NCBI GenBank assembly: GCA_001604385.1
Contig: LVBK01000017.1
Coordinates: 1-64,000 of the forward strand
Direction of reading: 5' to 3'
Source of the DNA: Spirochaetales bacterium Spiro_09
GTDB lineage: Bacteria > Spirochaetota > Spirochaetia > Treponematales > Treponemataceae
Length of the DNA stretch: 64,000 bases
Both the position numbers and the translations under genes were made by a program. Each line of letters starts with the position of its first letter. Within the stretch, counting starts at the first letter, position 1. The notes beneath the pieces were generated by a model. That model had not been told where the DNA came from. It saw only the letters and a list, made by a program, of their open reading frames with translations, and did not search any database. Shown here in pieces: positions 8,180-17,361 of this stretch.

Positions 8180-9520
8180 TCAGGTAGCGGGCGTACTACG
8201 GCTATCCTGTATTTTCTTGATTGCGTCAACGATTGTCACATCAAAACTGTCCCGGTTGGAGAGGTTCTTGAGCTGGACAGTCTGACCATCGTCAGAGGCA
8301 AGAATACCCCAGCGGATGGTTTTCTTTTCCGCCCATGCATACTGTTGCGCCATCTTTTTCGCTTCAGGAAATACCTCGCAACTGATTCCCGCACGGTGAA
8401 ACGCAGCAGCAAGGCTGTGATACAACGGAAGGCTTTCAGCCGACTGGCAGAATACTGTCACTTCGGTAAAGGATGCTTTCCCCGGTTGAGGTGAATTTCC
8501 GCGCAGCTGTTCAAGCCCCGCAATAAGACGGTCAAGACCGATGGACGAGCCGACTCCGGAAACCTGCTCTTTCATGTACAGTCCCGCAAGATTATCATAG
8601 CGGCCGCCCGAACATACCGAGCCGATAGACGGTAACTCATCAAGAAAGGTTTCATAGACAACGCCGGTGTAATAATCCAGACCTCGGGTAATTGATGGAT
8701 CAAGCACATACGAAGCGGCTATGCCGCGTGCTTTCATGAAATTGTGTATGTCGCGAAGCCGCGCGGTATCCGCAGCCGGTCCGCCGGCAAGACGTTCAAT
8801 TTTTTCCAGTGTACGGGAAAATTGTTCAATGCGTTCAGTTCCGGTAACGGGTTCGCACTGAATATAATCCAGAATCACACGGGCATTTTCCGCGCCGGCA
8901 AGCTCTTCCAGGAGTCTCCCCGTTTCTTCGGTACCAATTTTGCCCCGCTTGTCGACGGTGCGCAAAATATCCTCGCTTTTGGCGGTCAATCCGCGGTTTG
9001 CGAGAAAGCGGTTGAAAATTCCCCGATGGGAGACTTTTATCGTGACCGCGGAAACGCCGATACTGTCCAGCGCGGTTTTCATCAGGGCAAGAATTTCGAA
9101 ATCTACCGAAGCGGAATCGGAACCGACAATATCAAAGTCGCACTGCACAAATTCCCGGTATCTGCCAGCCTGTGGTTTTTCGCCCCTCCACACCTTTGCG
9201 ATATGATATCGCTTGAAGGGGAAGTACAGCTCTGCCTTATGCTCGGCAACAAAACGAGCGAAGGGGACGGTCAGGTCAAAGCGAAGTGACACGTCCCGGC
9301 CCCCGTTATCCTCGAAGCGGAATACCTGTTTTTCGGTCTCCCCGTCGCTCTTCCGTAACAGAATTTCGGAATACTCCAGGGCAGGGGTGTCGATGGGAAC
9401 AAAACCGAATAGCCGGAATGTCGCGGTTAATTTTTCAATCAGGAGCGCACGCTCAATTTCCTGTTCCGGCAAAAAGTCTCTGAATCCCTTCAGGATTCTG
9501 GCTTGTATAAGGTCTGACAT
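8180..9520 (-). CDS. hisS: Histidyl-tRNA synthetase
   Basis: 446 residues. Charges tRNA-His. Class II motifs are visible: ILKGFRDFLPE at the N-terminus, RFDLTVPFARFVA with KVWRGEKPQAGRYREF (motif 2), GLDYYTGVVYE, the SGGRYDNLAGLY stretch and VGSSIGLDRL (motif 3). The C-terminal 90 residues form the anticodon-binding domain. The start lacks a Shine-Dalgarno; its -10 box ends six bases before the ATG, so the mRNA is probably leaderless. Divergent from coaX. Confidence 0.96.
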   Translation of the reverse strand: MSDLIQARILKGFRDFLPEQEIERALLIEKLTATFRLFGFVPIDTPALEYSEILLRKSDGETEKQVFRFEDNGGRDVSLRFDLTVPFARFVAEHKAELYFPFKRYHIAKVWRGEKPQAGRYREFVQCDFDIVGSDSASVDFEILALMKTALDSIGVSAVTIKVSHRGIFNRFLANRGLTAKSEDILRTVDKRGKIGTEETGRLLEELAGAENARVILDYIQCEPVTGTERIEQFSRTLEKIERLAGGPAADTARLRDIHNFMKARGIAASYVLDPSITRGLDYYTGVVYETFLDELPSIGSVCSGGRYDNLAGLYMKEQVSGVGSSIGLDRLIAGLEQLRGNSPQPGKASFTEVTVFCQSAESLPLYHSLAAAFHRAGISCEVFPEAKKMAQQYAWAEKKTIRWGILASDDGQTVQLKNLSNRDSFDVTIVDAIKKIQDSRSTPAT

Positions 9521-9531
9521 GGTGGTATCAT
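9503..9531 (+). promoter_or_regulatory. coaX promoter, overlapping hisS -10
   Basis: -35 TTGTAT (9503-9508), 17-bp spacer, -10 TATCAT (9526-9531). The -35 lies inside the first codons of hisS. The -10 shares five bases with the divergent hisS -10, so the two promoters should compete. Confidence 0.55.
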
Positions 9532-9555
9532 ACCGACCGGATTCAATTTATGCAA
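9527..9555 (-). promoter_or_regulatory. hisS promoter (leaderless geometry)
   Basis: -35 TTGCAT (9550-9555), 17-bp spacer, -10 TATGAT (9527-9532), then six bases and ATG at 9520. Predicted +1 is the A of the start codon. Its -10 overlaps the coaX -10 on the other strand. Confidence 0.65.
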
Positions 9556-9569
9556 GGAGAACGCGCCGC

Positions 9570-10343
9570 ATGCTGATGGTCATCGATATTGGAAATACAA
9601 ATATTGTTGCCGGTCTTTTTCATTCGGACGATCTTGTGCAGGACTGGAGATTGTACACCGATCCCCGCAGAACGGACGATGAATATGCTTCCATATTGCG
9701 TTCCCTCTTTCGGGATTCGGGCATAGCTCCCGGTACAATCGATAAAACCGTTATCTCGTCCGTCGTGCCGGTGTTGAACAACACCTTTGTGCACGTAGTG
9801 GAGAAATTGACCGGCAAGCGGCCATTCGTTCTTGGTCCCAATCTCTATGCCCTGCTTCCGGTTTCCATACCCGATAGCGCAACCCATGAAATCGGTACCG
9901 ATCTGGTTTGCGATGCGGTCGCTGCCTGGACCCGTTACCGGCGTTCGTGCGTGGTCATTGATTTCGGAACAGCCATGACCTTCACCGCCATAGACGATGA
10001 GGGGGCAATCAGGGGGGTCGCCATCGCTCCCGGCTTGGGAACCGCAGTAAAAGCCCTTTTCAGCGATACTGCCCAGCTGCCCTCGGTGCCCCTCGAAGTA
10101 CCGCCGTCAAGTCTGGGAACCAACACCATTCACGCAATTCAATCGGGGGTTGTACTGGGATATGCCGGATTGCTCGAATCCCTGCTTGAACGTATCCGCC
10201 TGGATCTCGGCGCGCCCGATGCCCCCGCAATCGCAACGGGCGGTATGTCATCGGTCCTGGAGCCGGTAACCTCGGCGTTCGAATCGGTCGACAAACTGCT
10301 TACGCTAAAAGGTTTATGCATTATTGCGCGTGTTATCGGCTGA
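9570..10343 (+). CDS. coaX: Type III pantothenate kinase
   Basis: 257 residues. Phosphorylates pantothenate, the first step of coenzyme A synthesis; coaD, a later step, is also in this window. Motifs of the ASKHA-fold CoaX family: MVIDIGNTNIVAGLF (phosphate 1), EIGTDLVCDAVAAW, VIDFGTAMTFTAID (phosphate 2) and GVAIAPGLGTA. Start at 9570 follows AAGGAGA; a second ATG two codons later is possible. The 3' end overlaps the end of the convergent neuB-like gene by 30 bp. Confidence 0.93.
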   Translation: MLMVIDIGNTNIVAGLFHSDDLVQDWRLYTDPRRTDDEYASILRSLFRDSGIAPGTIDKTVISSVVPVLNNTFVHVVEKLTGKRPFVLGPNLYALLPVSIPDSATHEIGTDLVCDAVAAWTRYRRSCVVIDFGTAMTFTAIDDEGAIRGVAIAPGLGTAVKALFSDTAQLPSVPLEVPPSSLGTNTIHAIQSGVVLGYAGLLESLLERIRLDLGAPDAPAIATGGMSSVLEPVTSAFESVDKLLTLKGLCIIARVIG

Positions 10344-11489
10344 CCTGACAATTATGTCTTCAAGCCTTATGCCATCCCCGTTATTGACATTCCTCGCCAG
10401 TACCGCACCCTCGATCAAGTCCGTGTAGTCGGGATGTATGCCCGGGGACAAGATTTTTTCCGTTCTGAGCGCGGCAAAATCTTTTCGCTCAAGGATAGTT
10501 CCCTGTGAAAGATCCCGCAGGTAGTGAAGCGAACGATTCGTTCTGCCGTAATTAGCCAGTTCAGAGCGCGCAAGTTTTTTTTCGCCGGTACCCAGTATGC
10601 GGTCTATCAGCTCTTTACCGCGTTCCTCCTCAAGGCTCCGGATCGTTCTCTCCCTGCCTTCTGCGCTTGCTCGACGAATCCGTTTGCACATGAGCGCAAA
10701 CTGATCGGGGGGGAGGGCGACCGGGTCGTCAAGCCCGGGATCCGTTCGCGAAAGGCAAATATGCTTTTCAACAATACAGGCACCGCAGGCAGTCGCAAGG
10801 GTTGGTACCAGTACGGGGTCAAGGCTGTGATCGCTTACGCCGACGGCAATGTTGAACAGCCCGGATAAATGGTCCAGAATGTGGAGATTGTAGTCCTGTT
10901 CCGGTGCGGGATAACTGGTTACGCAGTGGAGGAGGGCTCTGTCTCCCGTGGTTTTTTCAGTGCACTCAAGCGCCCGTTCGATATCGCTCATCCGGGAAAC
11001 ACCGGTAGAAAGAACGATCGGCCAGTCAAAGGATGCAACCTCGGACAACAGTTCGGTGTGATTCAGCTCGGGGGACGCAATTTTGACCCAGGCTTCTTCT
11101 GTGCTGTATCCTGAGCGGGCATATACCGTGCGCAGGTCCCGGGCGCTTCGAAGCCCGAAGGGCGTGCACAAAAAAAGCATATCCCGCTCCCGGGCGTATT
11201 GCGCCATCCGGATGTAAAAATCAAGGGGAAGTTCAAGGTCCCTGAATCGGTTGAAAAGCGGAATATTTCCGGTGGGAAGGGGTACGTCGCCGCACATTGG
11301 ATGAAGTATTTCTTCCGCATACACCATTTGAAACTTTACGCAATCGGCTCCCGCTTCCCGCGCGGCATCGATAAGCCTTTGTGCCTTGAGCGGGTCGCCG
11401 TTGTGGCCGGTACCGATTTCCGCGATGATGCAAACTCGTTCGCCAGCACCGAAGCGGTGCGCACCGGCTGAAAAGGTTCGTTTGTTCAT
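10314..11489 (-). CDS. NeuB/SpsE-family synthase with SAF domain
   Basis: 391 residues. N-terminal TIM-barrel of the sialic-acid synthase family (IIAEIGTGHNG, GADCVKFQMVYAEEI, VKIASPELNH, VLSTGVSRM, VGVSDHSLDP, VEKHICL) that condenses PEP with an N-acyl amino sugar. C-terminal SAF (antifreeze-like) domain at about 325-391 (NRSLHYLRDLSQGTIL). Product would be a nonulosonic acid such as Neu5Ac, legionaminate or pseudaminate; the exact one cannot be told. No CMP-transferase is nearby. No Shine-Dalgarno; leaderless promoter geometry. Confidence 0.88.
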   Translation of the reverse strand: MNKRTFSAGAHRFGAGERVCIIAEIGTGHNGDPLKAQRLIDAAREAGADCVKFQMVYAEEILHPMCGDVPLPTGNIPLFNRFRDLELPLDFYIRMAQYARERDMLFLCTPFGLRSARDLRTVYARSGYSTEEAWVKIASPELNHTELLSEVASFDWPIVLSTGVSRMSDIERALECTEKTTGDRALLHCVTSYPAPEQDYNLHILDHLSGLFNIAVGVSDHSLDPVLVPTLATACGACIVEKHICLSRTDPGLDDPVALPPDQFALMCKRIRRASAEGRERTIRSLEEERGKELIDRILGTGEKKLARSELANYGRTNRSLHYLRDLSQGTILERKDFAALRTEKILSPGIHPDYTDLIEGAVLARNVNNGDGIRLEDIIVRSADNTRNNA

Positions 11490-11496
11490 GACGCTG

Positions 11497-11524
11497 ATTG
11501 TAATCGGTCATCGTGTGTTGTCAA
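11497..11524 (-). promoter_or_regulatory. neuB-like gene promoter (leaderless geometry)
   Basis: -35 TTGACA (11519-11524), 16-bp spacer, -10 TACAAT (11497-11502), seven bases, ATG at 11489. The short gap contains no ribosome binding site. Confidence 0.65.
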
Positions 11525-11551
11525 GTGTAGTTCCCGAATAAAAAAACTTGC

Positions 11552-11580
11552 TCGACAAAAGAAAATCGATGCGCTATTAT
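11552..11580 (+). promoter_or_regulatory. Promoter of the zinc-ribbon gene
   Basis: TCGACA (11552-11557), 17-bp spacer, TATTAT (11575-11580); the start codon is 33 bases further on, behind a proper AGGAG. Confidence 0.5.
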
Positions 11581-11613
11581 ACTGACATAGAGGTTCGAGA
11601 TCAGGAGTTATTC

Positions 11614-11838
11614 ATGAAGAGTTTATACTGCGACATTTGTAAGAAAGAGATATCAACACCGGTAAACGGAAGAACCGTCTTTTTTATCAGGGAATTCGAT
11701 GTGTGCGAACCCTGCAAGGATGTCATCGATGCAAAGCTGCGCCCCATTCTCAGAAAGCACGCCCCCTATGCGGCCGATTGGTATGAGCATCAGGTTGTAT
11801 CCCTGATCGAACGGGGTGTATCAACCAGCCGGCCCTGA
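11614..11838 (+). CDS. Small double-CxxC zinc-ribbon-like protein
   Basis: 74 residues from the ATG at 11614, chosen for AGGAG six bases upstream. Two CxxC pairs (YCDICKKE near residue 6, CEPCKD near 32) about 26 residues apart should bind one zinc ion, as in small treble-clef or zinc-ribbon proteins. The rest is helical and charged. Function unknown; it stands alone between the neuB-like gene and yebC, with its own promoter. Confidence 0.75.
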   Translation: MKSLYCDICKKEISTPVNGRTVFFIREFDVCEPCKDVIDAKLRPILRKHAPYAADWYEHQVVSLIERGVSTSRP

Positions 11839-11925
11839 CAGGTTTTCGGCTTATTATACGCTGACTCGTACGGCATGTGGGCATGTAAGGTCTGTTTGTC
11901 ATTGACAGACAAGTATTTACGTGCC

Positions 11926-11955
11926 TTGACATGCTTTTTTTTATTGTGGTATCAT
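11926..11955 (+). promoter_or_regulatory. Promoter of yebC-ruvCAB-queA
   Basis: TTGACA (11926-11931), 18-bp spacer with a T-run, TATCAT (11950-11955). Leader of about 35 bases to the yebC ATG. Confidence 0.65.
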
Positions 11956-11996
11956 CCCAAAAATCCGATTTTTTTCGACCGTAGAAAGGAGCACAT

Positions 11997-12734
11997 ATGT
12001 CAGGACATAGTAAATGGGCGACAATCAAGCACGCCAAGGGTGCCGCCGATGCCAAAAGAGGCCAGCTGTTCACCAAATTTATCAAGGAAATATCAATTGC
12101 AGCCCGTATGGGTGGCGGTGATCCCAACGCAAACCCCCGTCTGAGAACGGCCATACTGAAAGCCCGCGCTGCAAACATGCCCAAGGACAACATCGAGCGC
12201 GCAATCAAGAAGGGAACCGGCGAGCTTGGCGCTGCCGTCTACGAAGAACTCCTGTATGAAGGATATGGACCCGGCGGAGTCGCCGTTCTTGTTGAAGTCC
12301 TGACCGACAATAAAAACCGCGCTGCCGCAAACGTTCGCAACCTGTTTTCAAAGAACGGCGGAAACCTCGGAGCTACCGGATCCGTTGCCTATATGTTCAA
12401 CCGCAAGGGTGTCATTGAATATGACGCTGAAGCCGTCGATGAGGACACTATAATGGAAGTCGGACTCGAAGCCGGTGCCGATGACGTTGCGAATGACGAC
12501 GGGGTAATTACCGTAACCACCGATCCGACCGCTTTTGAAGCGGTGCTTGAAGCTCTGCAGGCAAAGGGCTTTGAATCCCTTTCAGCCGCCATTTCGATGG
12601 TTCCCGACACCTATAGCGAACTTGACGTCGATACCACACGGAAGGTATTAAAGCTCATCGACAAGCTTGAAGAAGACGATGATGTCCAGAACGTGTACTC
12701 AAACCTCGATATCCCCGAAGGATTTGAAGAGTAA
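11997..12734 (+). CDS. yebC: YebC/PmpR family protein
   Basis: 245 residues. N-terminal signature [20 protein letters not shown] is diagnostic of the YebC/TACO1 family; [19 protein letters not shown] and [19 protein letters not shown] also match. Members are DNA/RNA-associated and reported as transcriptional regulators or as factors easing ribosome stalling at proline stretches, which would suit the polyproline tracts of the repeat protein at 1-643 (inference). AAAGGAG precedes the ATG. Often next to ruvC, as here. Confidence 0.95.
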   Translation: MSGHSKWATIKHAKGAADAKRGQLFTKFIKEISIAARMGGGDPNANPRLRTAILKARAANMPKDNIERAIKKGTGELGAAVYEELLYEGYGPGGVAVLVEVLTDNKNRAAANVRNLFSKNGGNLGATGSVAYMFNRKGVIEYDAEAVDEDTIMEVGLEAGADDVANDDGVITVTTDPTAFEAVLEALQAKGFESLSAAISMVPDTYSELDVDTTRKVLKLIDKLEEDDDVQNVYSNLDIPEGFEE

Positions 12735-12736
12735 AT

Positions 12737-13315
12737 ATGGGTATATCCGAACGGCCCTGCATGGTCGTTCACGGCGGTGGCTCCGCCCGTGACGCGGAGC
12801 CACGGCATCAAAGAATCGTTATCGGCATTGATCCCGGGCTCGCTTCGACCGGTTATGGCGTTGTCGGCATAGTTTCAGGCCGTCTTGTGTATCATGCGCA
12901 CGGCGTCATTTCGACCTCTCCAAAAGACAGTCATCAAGATCGCCTTCTCCATATTTGGAACGAGGTGTGCCGTATCATAGACCTGTATCGGCCCGATGAG
13001 GCTGGTATGGAAACCCTCTATTTCGCCAAAAACGCGTCCAGTGCCATGGCGGTTGCCGAATCTCGCGGGGTTATTACACTCGCCTGCGCATTGAAGGGCC
13101 TTCCCCTGGGCGAATTTACCCCTCATGCAATCAAGCAGGCTGTAGTGGGAGTGGCGCGCGCCGAAAAACGACAGGTGCAGGAATCGGTGCGCCTGCTTCT
13201 TGCCTTGCCGGAAATTCCCTCCCCGGATCATGCTGCCGATGCCCTTGCTGCTGCGATAGCCCAGCTTCATACCATCATTATACAACCTTGCCATCGTACG
13301 CCAAATCGGGGATAA
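12737..13315 (+). CDS. ruvC: Holliday junction endonuclease RuvC with N-terminal extension
   Basis: 192 residues. Resolves Holliday junctions with RuvAB. Catalytic acids in IGIDPGLASTGYG, GMETLYFAKN and PDHAADALAAA are present. The family normally begins at the IVIGIDPG strand, but here 26 residues precede it, and the only in-frame starts are ATG 12737 and ATG 12761. The extension is encoded by a strong inverted repeat (12777-12803). Begins two bases after the yebC stop. Confidence 0.93.
   Translation: MGISERPCMVVHGGGSARDAEPRHQRIVIGIDPGLASTGYGVVGIVSGRLVYHAHGVISTSPKDSHQDRLLHIWNEVCRIIDLYRPDEAGMETLYFAKNASSAMAVAESRGVITLACALKGLPLGEFTPHAIKQAVVGVARAEKRQVQESVRLLLALPEIPSPDHAADALAAAIAQLHTIIIQPCHRTPNRG
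12777..12803. repeat. Perfect 10-bp inverted repeat within the ruvC 5' end
   Basis: GTGGCTCCGC, seven-base loop, GCGGAGCCAC. It forms a strong hairpin about 40 bases into the ruvC message and encodes the non-conserved N-terminal extension. Its GCGGAGCC half also occurs in hairpins at 25798 and 41031. Confidence 0.8.
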
Positions 13316-13323
13316 TACGAGCC

Positions 13324-13929
13324 ATGTTCAACAGCATTACGGGCAGAATCAGTGCCAGGGCTCCGAATGAGCTTTTTCTCGAAAATTCCGGTATCGAGTG
13401 GGTTTTCAGCGTTTCATCATTATCCCTTGATTCGTTCGGCCTGGTCGGCGAAACGACCAGGGTGTATGCCTGGCTCTATCACCGGGAGGATCAAATGCGG
13501 CTGTTCGGCTTTTCTTCCGAACGGGAGCGCTCCCTCTTTCTGGATCTCCTGAAAGTCGAGGGTATCGGTCCGAAGCAGGCCGTGAAGATTCTTTCTTCTA
13601 TACAAGCCCGGGATCTTGAAACAGCCCTCGAACAAGCCGATGTGGGAAAGCTCGAAAGCGCTCCCGGTATTGGCAAAAAAACCGCACAGAAAATGATTTT
13701 AGCCCTGAAGGGCAAATTAACCTCAACCGAAAGCGGGTCATCCGGAAAGCAAAGCCAGAGTCAGCACCCGGATATAGTCGAAGCCCTGTGCGCGATGGGT
13801 TTTGATAAAAAAGCAGCCATCGAAGCGGTTGACCGCCTTGATGCGCAGATGGCAGACTCCCAGCTGTCAGGGGCTGAACGGGAGAAAGAGCTATTCAGAA
13901 AGGCGATTGTTGCCTTGAGCGCGGGGTAA
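13324..13929 (+). CDS. ruvA: Holliday junction DNA-binding subunit RuvA
   Basis: 201 residues. Start at 13324 ([20 protein letters not shown]) matches the family start; longer versions overlap ruvC. OB-fold domain at 1-63, two helix-hairpin-helix motifs ([15 protein letters not shown] and [16 protein letters not shown]), then a linker and the RuvB-binding three-helix domain ([16 protein letters not shown]). Binds four-way junctions and loads RuvB. Confidence 0.95.
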   Translation: MFNSITGRISARAPNELFLENSGIEWVFSVSSLSLDSFGLVGETTRVYAWLYHREDQMRLFGFSSERERSLFLDLLKVEGIGPKQAVKILSSIQARDLETALEQADVGKLESAPGIGKKTAQKMILALKGKLTSTESGSSGKQSQSQHPDIVEALCAMGFDKKAAIEAVDRLDAQMADSQLSGAEREKELFRKAIVALSAG

Positions 13930-13933
13930 CGGA

Positions 13934-14977
13934 ATGTATAATAACGACAGCATTGTACGGCCGGAAATGCGTCTTGACGACGAGCGCGACCGTGCCCTTC
14001 GACCCCAATTATTGAGCGATTTTCAGGGCCAGGAACAGATAAGGACCAATTTGAGCGTTTTTATCCAGGCCGCACGCGAGCGCGGCGAGAGTCTGGATCA
14101 TCTGTTTCTGATCGGGCCGCCCGGTTTGGGGAAAACGACCCTTGCGCAAATTACGGCTCATGAGCTGGGAGTCGATTTCAAGGTGACAAGCGCGCCTGCC
14201 CTGGACAAACCCAAAGATCTTGCAGGTATTTTGACGACAGTAACCGAGCGAACCGTGTTTTTCATCGACGAAATTCACCGCCTGAAACCGGCGATTGAAG
14301 AAATGCTCTATATCGCCATGGAAGACTACGAGCTTGACTGGATAATCGGTCAGGGGCCGAGTGCCAGAACGGTGCGTATACCCATACCGCCTTTTACCCT
14401 GATAGGGGCGACTACGCGGGCCGGTATGGTCTCAAGCCCGTTGATAAGCCGGTTCGGTATTGTACAGCGTTTTGCGTTTTATACTGACGAGGAACTTGCT
14501 TCAATTATCAGGCGTTCTGCTTCCATTCTGGAAATTCCCGTCGATCAAGATGCAGCCCTGGCCCTTGCTCGCTGTTCCCGGGGGACGCCTCGTGTCGCAA
14601 ACCGGTTACTTCGTCGAATGCGCGATTTCGCTCAAATTGCGGGCAAGGGCGTCATCACCTCGGCTATCGTTGCCCACGGTCTTGAACGTCTGGAAATTGA
14701 CTCGCTGGGGCTGGAGCGCTACGACAGGGAAATTCTTCAGTCGATCATTTCAAATTATGGGGGTGGCCCGGTCGGGGCTGAAACTCTTGCGATTTCCGTC
14801 GGTGAAGCGCTTGATACCCTTGAAGATTATTATGAACCCTATCTGATACAGGCAGGGCTCATTCAGCGAACACCGCGCGGACGAATGGTGACAGAGCGTG
14901 CATATGCCCATTTGGGTTTGCCTCATATTGCACAACAACGGGAAAGTGATGATGAAAACCAGCGACTTCCATTTTGA
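13934..14977 (+). CDS. ruvB: Holliday junction helicase RuvB
   Basis: 347 residues. AAA+ motor that drives branch migration. Walker [14 protein letters not shown], Walker [10 protein letters not shown], sensor 1 [19 protein letters not shown] (with arginine finger), sensor 2 [18 protein letters not shown], and a winged-helix C-terminus ending [16 protein letters not shown]. Four bases after ruvA. Confidence 0.97.
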   Translation: MYNNDSIVRPEMRLDDERDRALRPQLLSDFQGQEQIRTNLSVFIQAARERGESLDHLFLIGPPGLGKTTLAQITAHELGVDFKVTSAPALDKPKDLAGILTTVTERTVFFIDEIHRLKPAIEEMLYIAMEDYELDWIIGQGPSARTVRIPIPPFTLIGATTRAGMVSSPLISRFGIVQRFAFYTDEELASIIRRSASILEIPVDQDAALALARCSRGTPRVANRLLRRMRDFAQIAGKGVITSAIVAHGLERLEIDSLGLERYDREILQSIISNYGGGPVGAETLAISVGEALDTLEDYYEPYLIQAGLIQRTPRGRMVTERAYAHLGLPHIAQQRESDDENQRLPF

Positions 14978-16034
14978 TCTGCCTGAAGATCTGATAGCCC
15001 AAAAGCCCTGTGCCGAACGGGGGCAGGACCGGCTGCTTTGCATGAACCGCAGTACAGGAGCGGTTTCTGACCATCGCTTTGCGGAGATTGTCGATTTGAT
15101 TCCCTCTGACTCGATTATGGTCTTCAATGATTCACGCGTTCGGCGCGCGCGTGTATACGCTACGGCCGATTCAAGCGGAAATCGCTGTGAATTTCTTCTT
15201 GTCTCGCCGGTTATCGACATGCATTCGCTGTCTGCTTCATCGCGGTCGACCGTTGCAAGCGTCTGGAAGGTTATGGTGAAAAACGCCAAGCGTCATCGAA
15301 GCGGCAGAACCTATACCTTTGAGGATGGCACCACCGCCCGTATAATTTCCGGTCCGACCGGGGAAAGTGCCACAACGGAGTTCCGGTACCTGGAGTTCAG
15401 CCGACCGATCGGGGACAGCTGGCTCGATAGTCACGGACACATGCCGCTTCCTCCCTATATCCGCCGGGAAGACGAGCTGGAGGACGCTGACCGGTATCAG
15501 ACGGTATATTCACAGAAAACCGGTTCTGTTGCCGCACCGACAGCGGGCCTTCATTATACCCCTGAAATACTTTCCGCACTTGATGCGCGGGGCATTAAAC
15601 GGGTTTCAGTCACGCTTCATGTCGGGCTTGGAACTTTTTTGCCGGTCAGAACCGAGCATATTGAAGAGCATCGAATGCATGAGGAAAGTTACGACATAAG
15701 CGAAGAGAGCGCTGCAATTATTGAACAGGCGAAACGTAATGGCCAACCGGTGCTTGCTGTCGGCACGACCAGTATCCGTACGCTTGAATCTGCCTGGAAC
15801 GAGGAAGAACGCAAGCTGATGACCGGCGACCGGTCAACCTCCATTTTTATGTATCCGGGATACCGTTTCAAGGTCGTTGATCATGTTTTTACCAATTTTC
15901 ACACACCCGAATCTACCTTGCTGATGCTCGTATCGGCCTTTGCGGGTAGGGAGAATATTCTGGCCGCGTATCGGCATGCAGTTGAAAAGCGCTATCGATT
16001 CTTCTCCTATGGCGACTCCATGCTCATTCTGTAA
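14952..16034 (+). CDS. queA: S-adenosylmethionine:tRNA ribosyltransferase-isomerase QueA
   Basis: 360 residues. Makes epoxyqueuosine in tRNA by transferring the ribosyl moiety of SAM to 7-aminomethyl-7-deazaguanine. Family motifs: [97 protein letters not shown]. Start overlaps the ruvB end by 26 bp; an ATG one codon earlier is equally possible. Last gene of the yebC-ruv unit. Confidence 0.95.
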   Translation: MKTSDFHFDLPEDLIAQKPCAERGQDRLLCMNRSTGAVSDHRFAEIVDLIPSDSIMVFNDSRVRRARVYATADSSGNRCEFLLVSPVIDMHSLSASSRSTVASVWKVMVKNAKRHRSGRTYTFEDGTTARIISGPTGESATTEFRYLEFSRPIGDSWLDSHGHMPLPPYIRREDELEDADRYQTVYSQKTGSVAAPTAGLHYTPEILSALDARGIKRVSVTLHVGLGTFLPVRTEHIEEHRMHEESYDISEESAAIIEQAKRNGQPVLAVGTTSIRTLESAWNEEERKLMTGDRSTSIFMYPGYRFKVVDHVFTNFHTPESTLLMLVSAFAGRENILAAYRHAVEKRYRFFSYGDSMLIL

Positions 16035-16052
16035 AAATAGTTCTGCAACGTA

Positions 16053-16892
16053 TTACATGAGCATTCGCAGGGATTCCTCTATCAGATTGAGTATGCACTG
16101 CTGTTCGTACTGTGCGGAAAACAGATTTTTGTCGAAAAAAAGATCCGCTTTCTCCAGGAGAATTTGAATGTCCCGTTCAGTCAGCGGGAGGGTGCGTCCA
16201 ATCATGAGGTTTTCATATTCCTTTTGCCTGAAAAAGAATCGGCCAGCCCATGCGATACGTATGTCGGTAAGCATGTTCTTTTGAAGTTTAACCAGGAAAG
16301 AGTAGGACGCGCTGTTGTCGCCGATCACTCCGGGCTTTCCGATTCGCCGGAACCAGGATATATCCCAGGTGTCGGTAGGGATCCGTATTTTGCTGATGTA
16401 CTGCGGGCTTTGACCGCCTTCCTTGCCGGTATTGGAAAAATAGCGGCTTATGGGAATCCACATGCTGTCCTGTGCTGTCCTGATTTCCAGTTTGGCGTCC
16501 AGTGCCAAAAGCGGTGAAAAGCTGGTCAGCCGGTGGCCTTTTGCTGAAATATTTCCGCCCAATGTGCCCAACGAGCGTATACCCGGATGTCCGATGCCGG
16601 AAATTGCGGAATATAATATGTCCGGAAGGTTTTTACGGCCAAGGTTCAGGATGTTTTGCAACGTGACTGCTGAGCCGAAATCGAGATATCGTTCCGTTTT
16701 ATTTATTGTGCACAATTCGGGTATCCGCGCAATAGACACAACCTGATCGGGGAAGTACAGCCGTTTACCCGACTGTCTCCGGGCTATTTCAGTGCAGCCC
16801 GCGGCTATTGTTATTCCGGCAATATTCTTTAACCGCATGCCAACTTCGGCGATAGAGTTTGCATAATAGACAGTCGTGTTTTTATTGTGCAT
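16053..16892 (-). CDS. Molybdenum hydroxylase FAD subunit
   Basis: 279 residues, CoxM/XdhB-like. N-terminal FAD-binding segment (IAGITIAAGCTEIARR) and the conserved GIGHPGIRSLGTLGGNISA loop that holds FAD; C-terminal CO-dehydrogenase flavoprotein domain. In xanthine dehydrogenase-type enzymes this subunit passes electrons from the 2Fe-2S clusters to NAD or another acceptor. Last gene of the loaP operon, overlapping the 2Fe-2S gene by 11 bp. Confidence 0.88.
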   Translation of the reverse strand: MHNKNTTVYYANSIAEVGMRLKNIAGITIAAGCTEIARRQSGKRLYFPDQVVSIARIPELCTINKTERYLDFGSAVTLQNILNLGRKNLPDILYSAISGIGHPGIRSLGTLGGNISAKGHRLTSFSPLLALDAKLEIRTAQDSMWIPISRYFSNTGKEGGQSPQYISKIRIPTDTWDISWFRRIGKPGVIGDNSASYSFLVKLQKNMLTDIRIAWAGRFFFRQKEYENLMIGRTLPLTERDIQILLEKADLFFDKNLFSAQYEQQCILNLIEESLRMLM

Positions 16893-17361
16893 TGTGTGTT
16901 TTCCGTTTCAGCTCGCCGGTTTTTTTTATGGCGAGCACGATGTCTTCCAGACTGGTACATCGGCACACTGTGGCAGTCAGTGCTTGCTTTATTTCTTCCC
17001 TGCCTGGTCTTTGACTTTGCTGCAAAAGACTGTGGATAACAAGAATTTTTCCTGCGTCACAGAACCCGCACAATCTGACCCCGGCAGCGTTCAATCCCTC
17101 AATAATGAGCCGGTAGTCGGATGTTTCGCGAAAACCTTCCAGGGTAACAATTGATGCACCCTGTATACTGAACATGGGCATTATACATGATGGCACCGGG
17201 TTTCCGTTGCACAGAACCGTGCAGGAGCCGCATCTTCCTGCCAGGCATCCTTCCTTTTGATCAAGCAGCATAAAGCGGTCCCTGAGGATGTGGATCAAGC
17301 GTTCGCCCGGATTTGTGTCGGCATGGACAAGCTGTCCATTCAGCTCGAAACTGACTATCAT
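16882..17361 (-). CDS. Molybdenum hydroxylase 2Fe-2S subunit
   Basis: 159 residues, CoxS/XdhC-like. Plant-type ferredoxin motif GCLAGRCGSCTVLCNG plus PSC (four Cys), then the second cluster ligands LCGFCDAG and VCRCTSLEDI. All eight cysteines are present, so both clusters should form, in contrast with the degenerate large subunit. ATG overlaps the end of the large-subunit gene by four bases. Confidence 0.92.
   Translation of the reverse strand: MIVSFELNGQLVHADTNPGERLIHILRDRFMLLDQKEGCLAGRCGSCTVLCNGNPVPSCIMPMFSIQGASIVTLEGFRETSDYRLIIEGLNAAGVRLCGFCDAGKILVIHSLLQQSQRPGREEIKQALTATVCRCTSLEDIVLAIKKTGELKRKTHNAQ

Noticed and set aside
9213-9569. Upstream extension of coaX into hisS
   Set aside because: The family start at 9570 has AAGGAGA in front; the extra residues are antisense to hisS.
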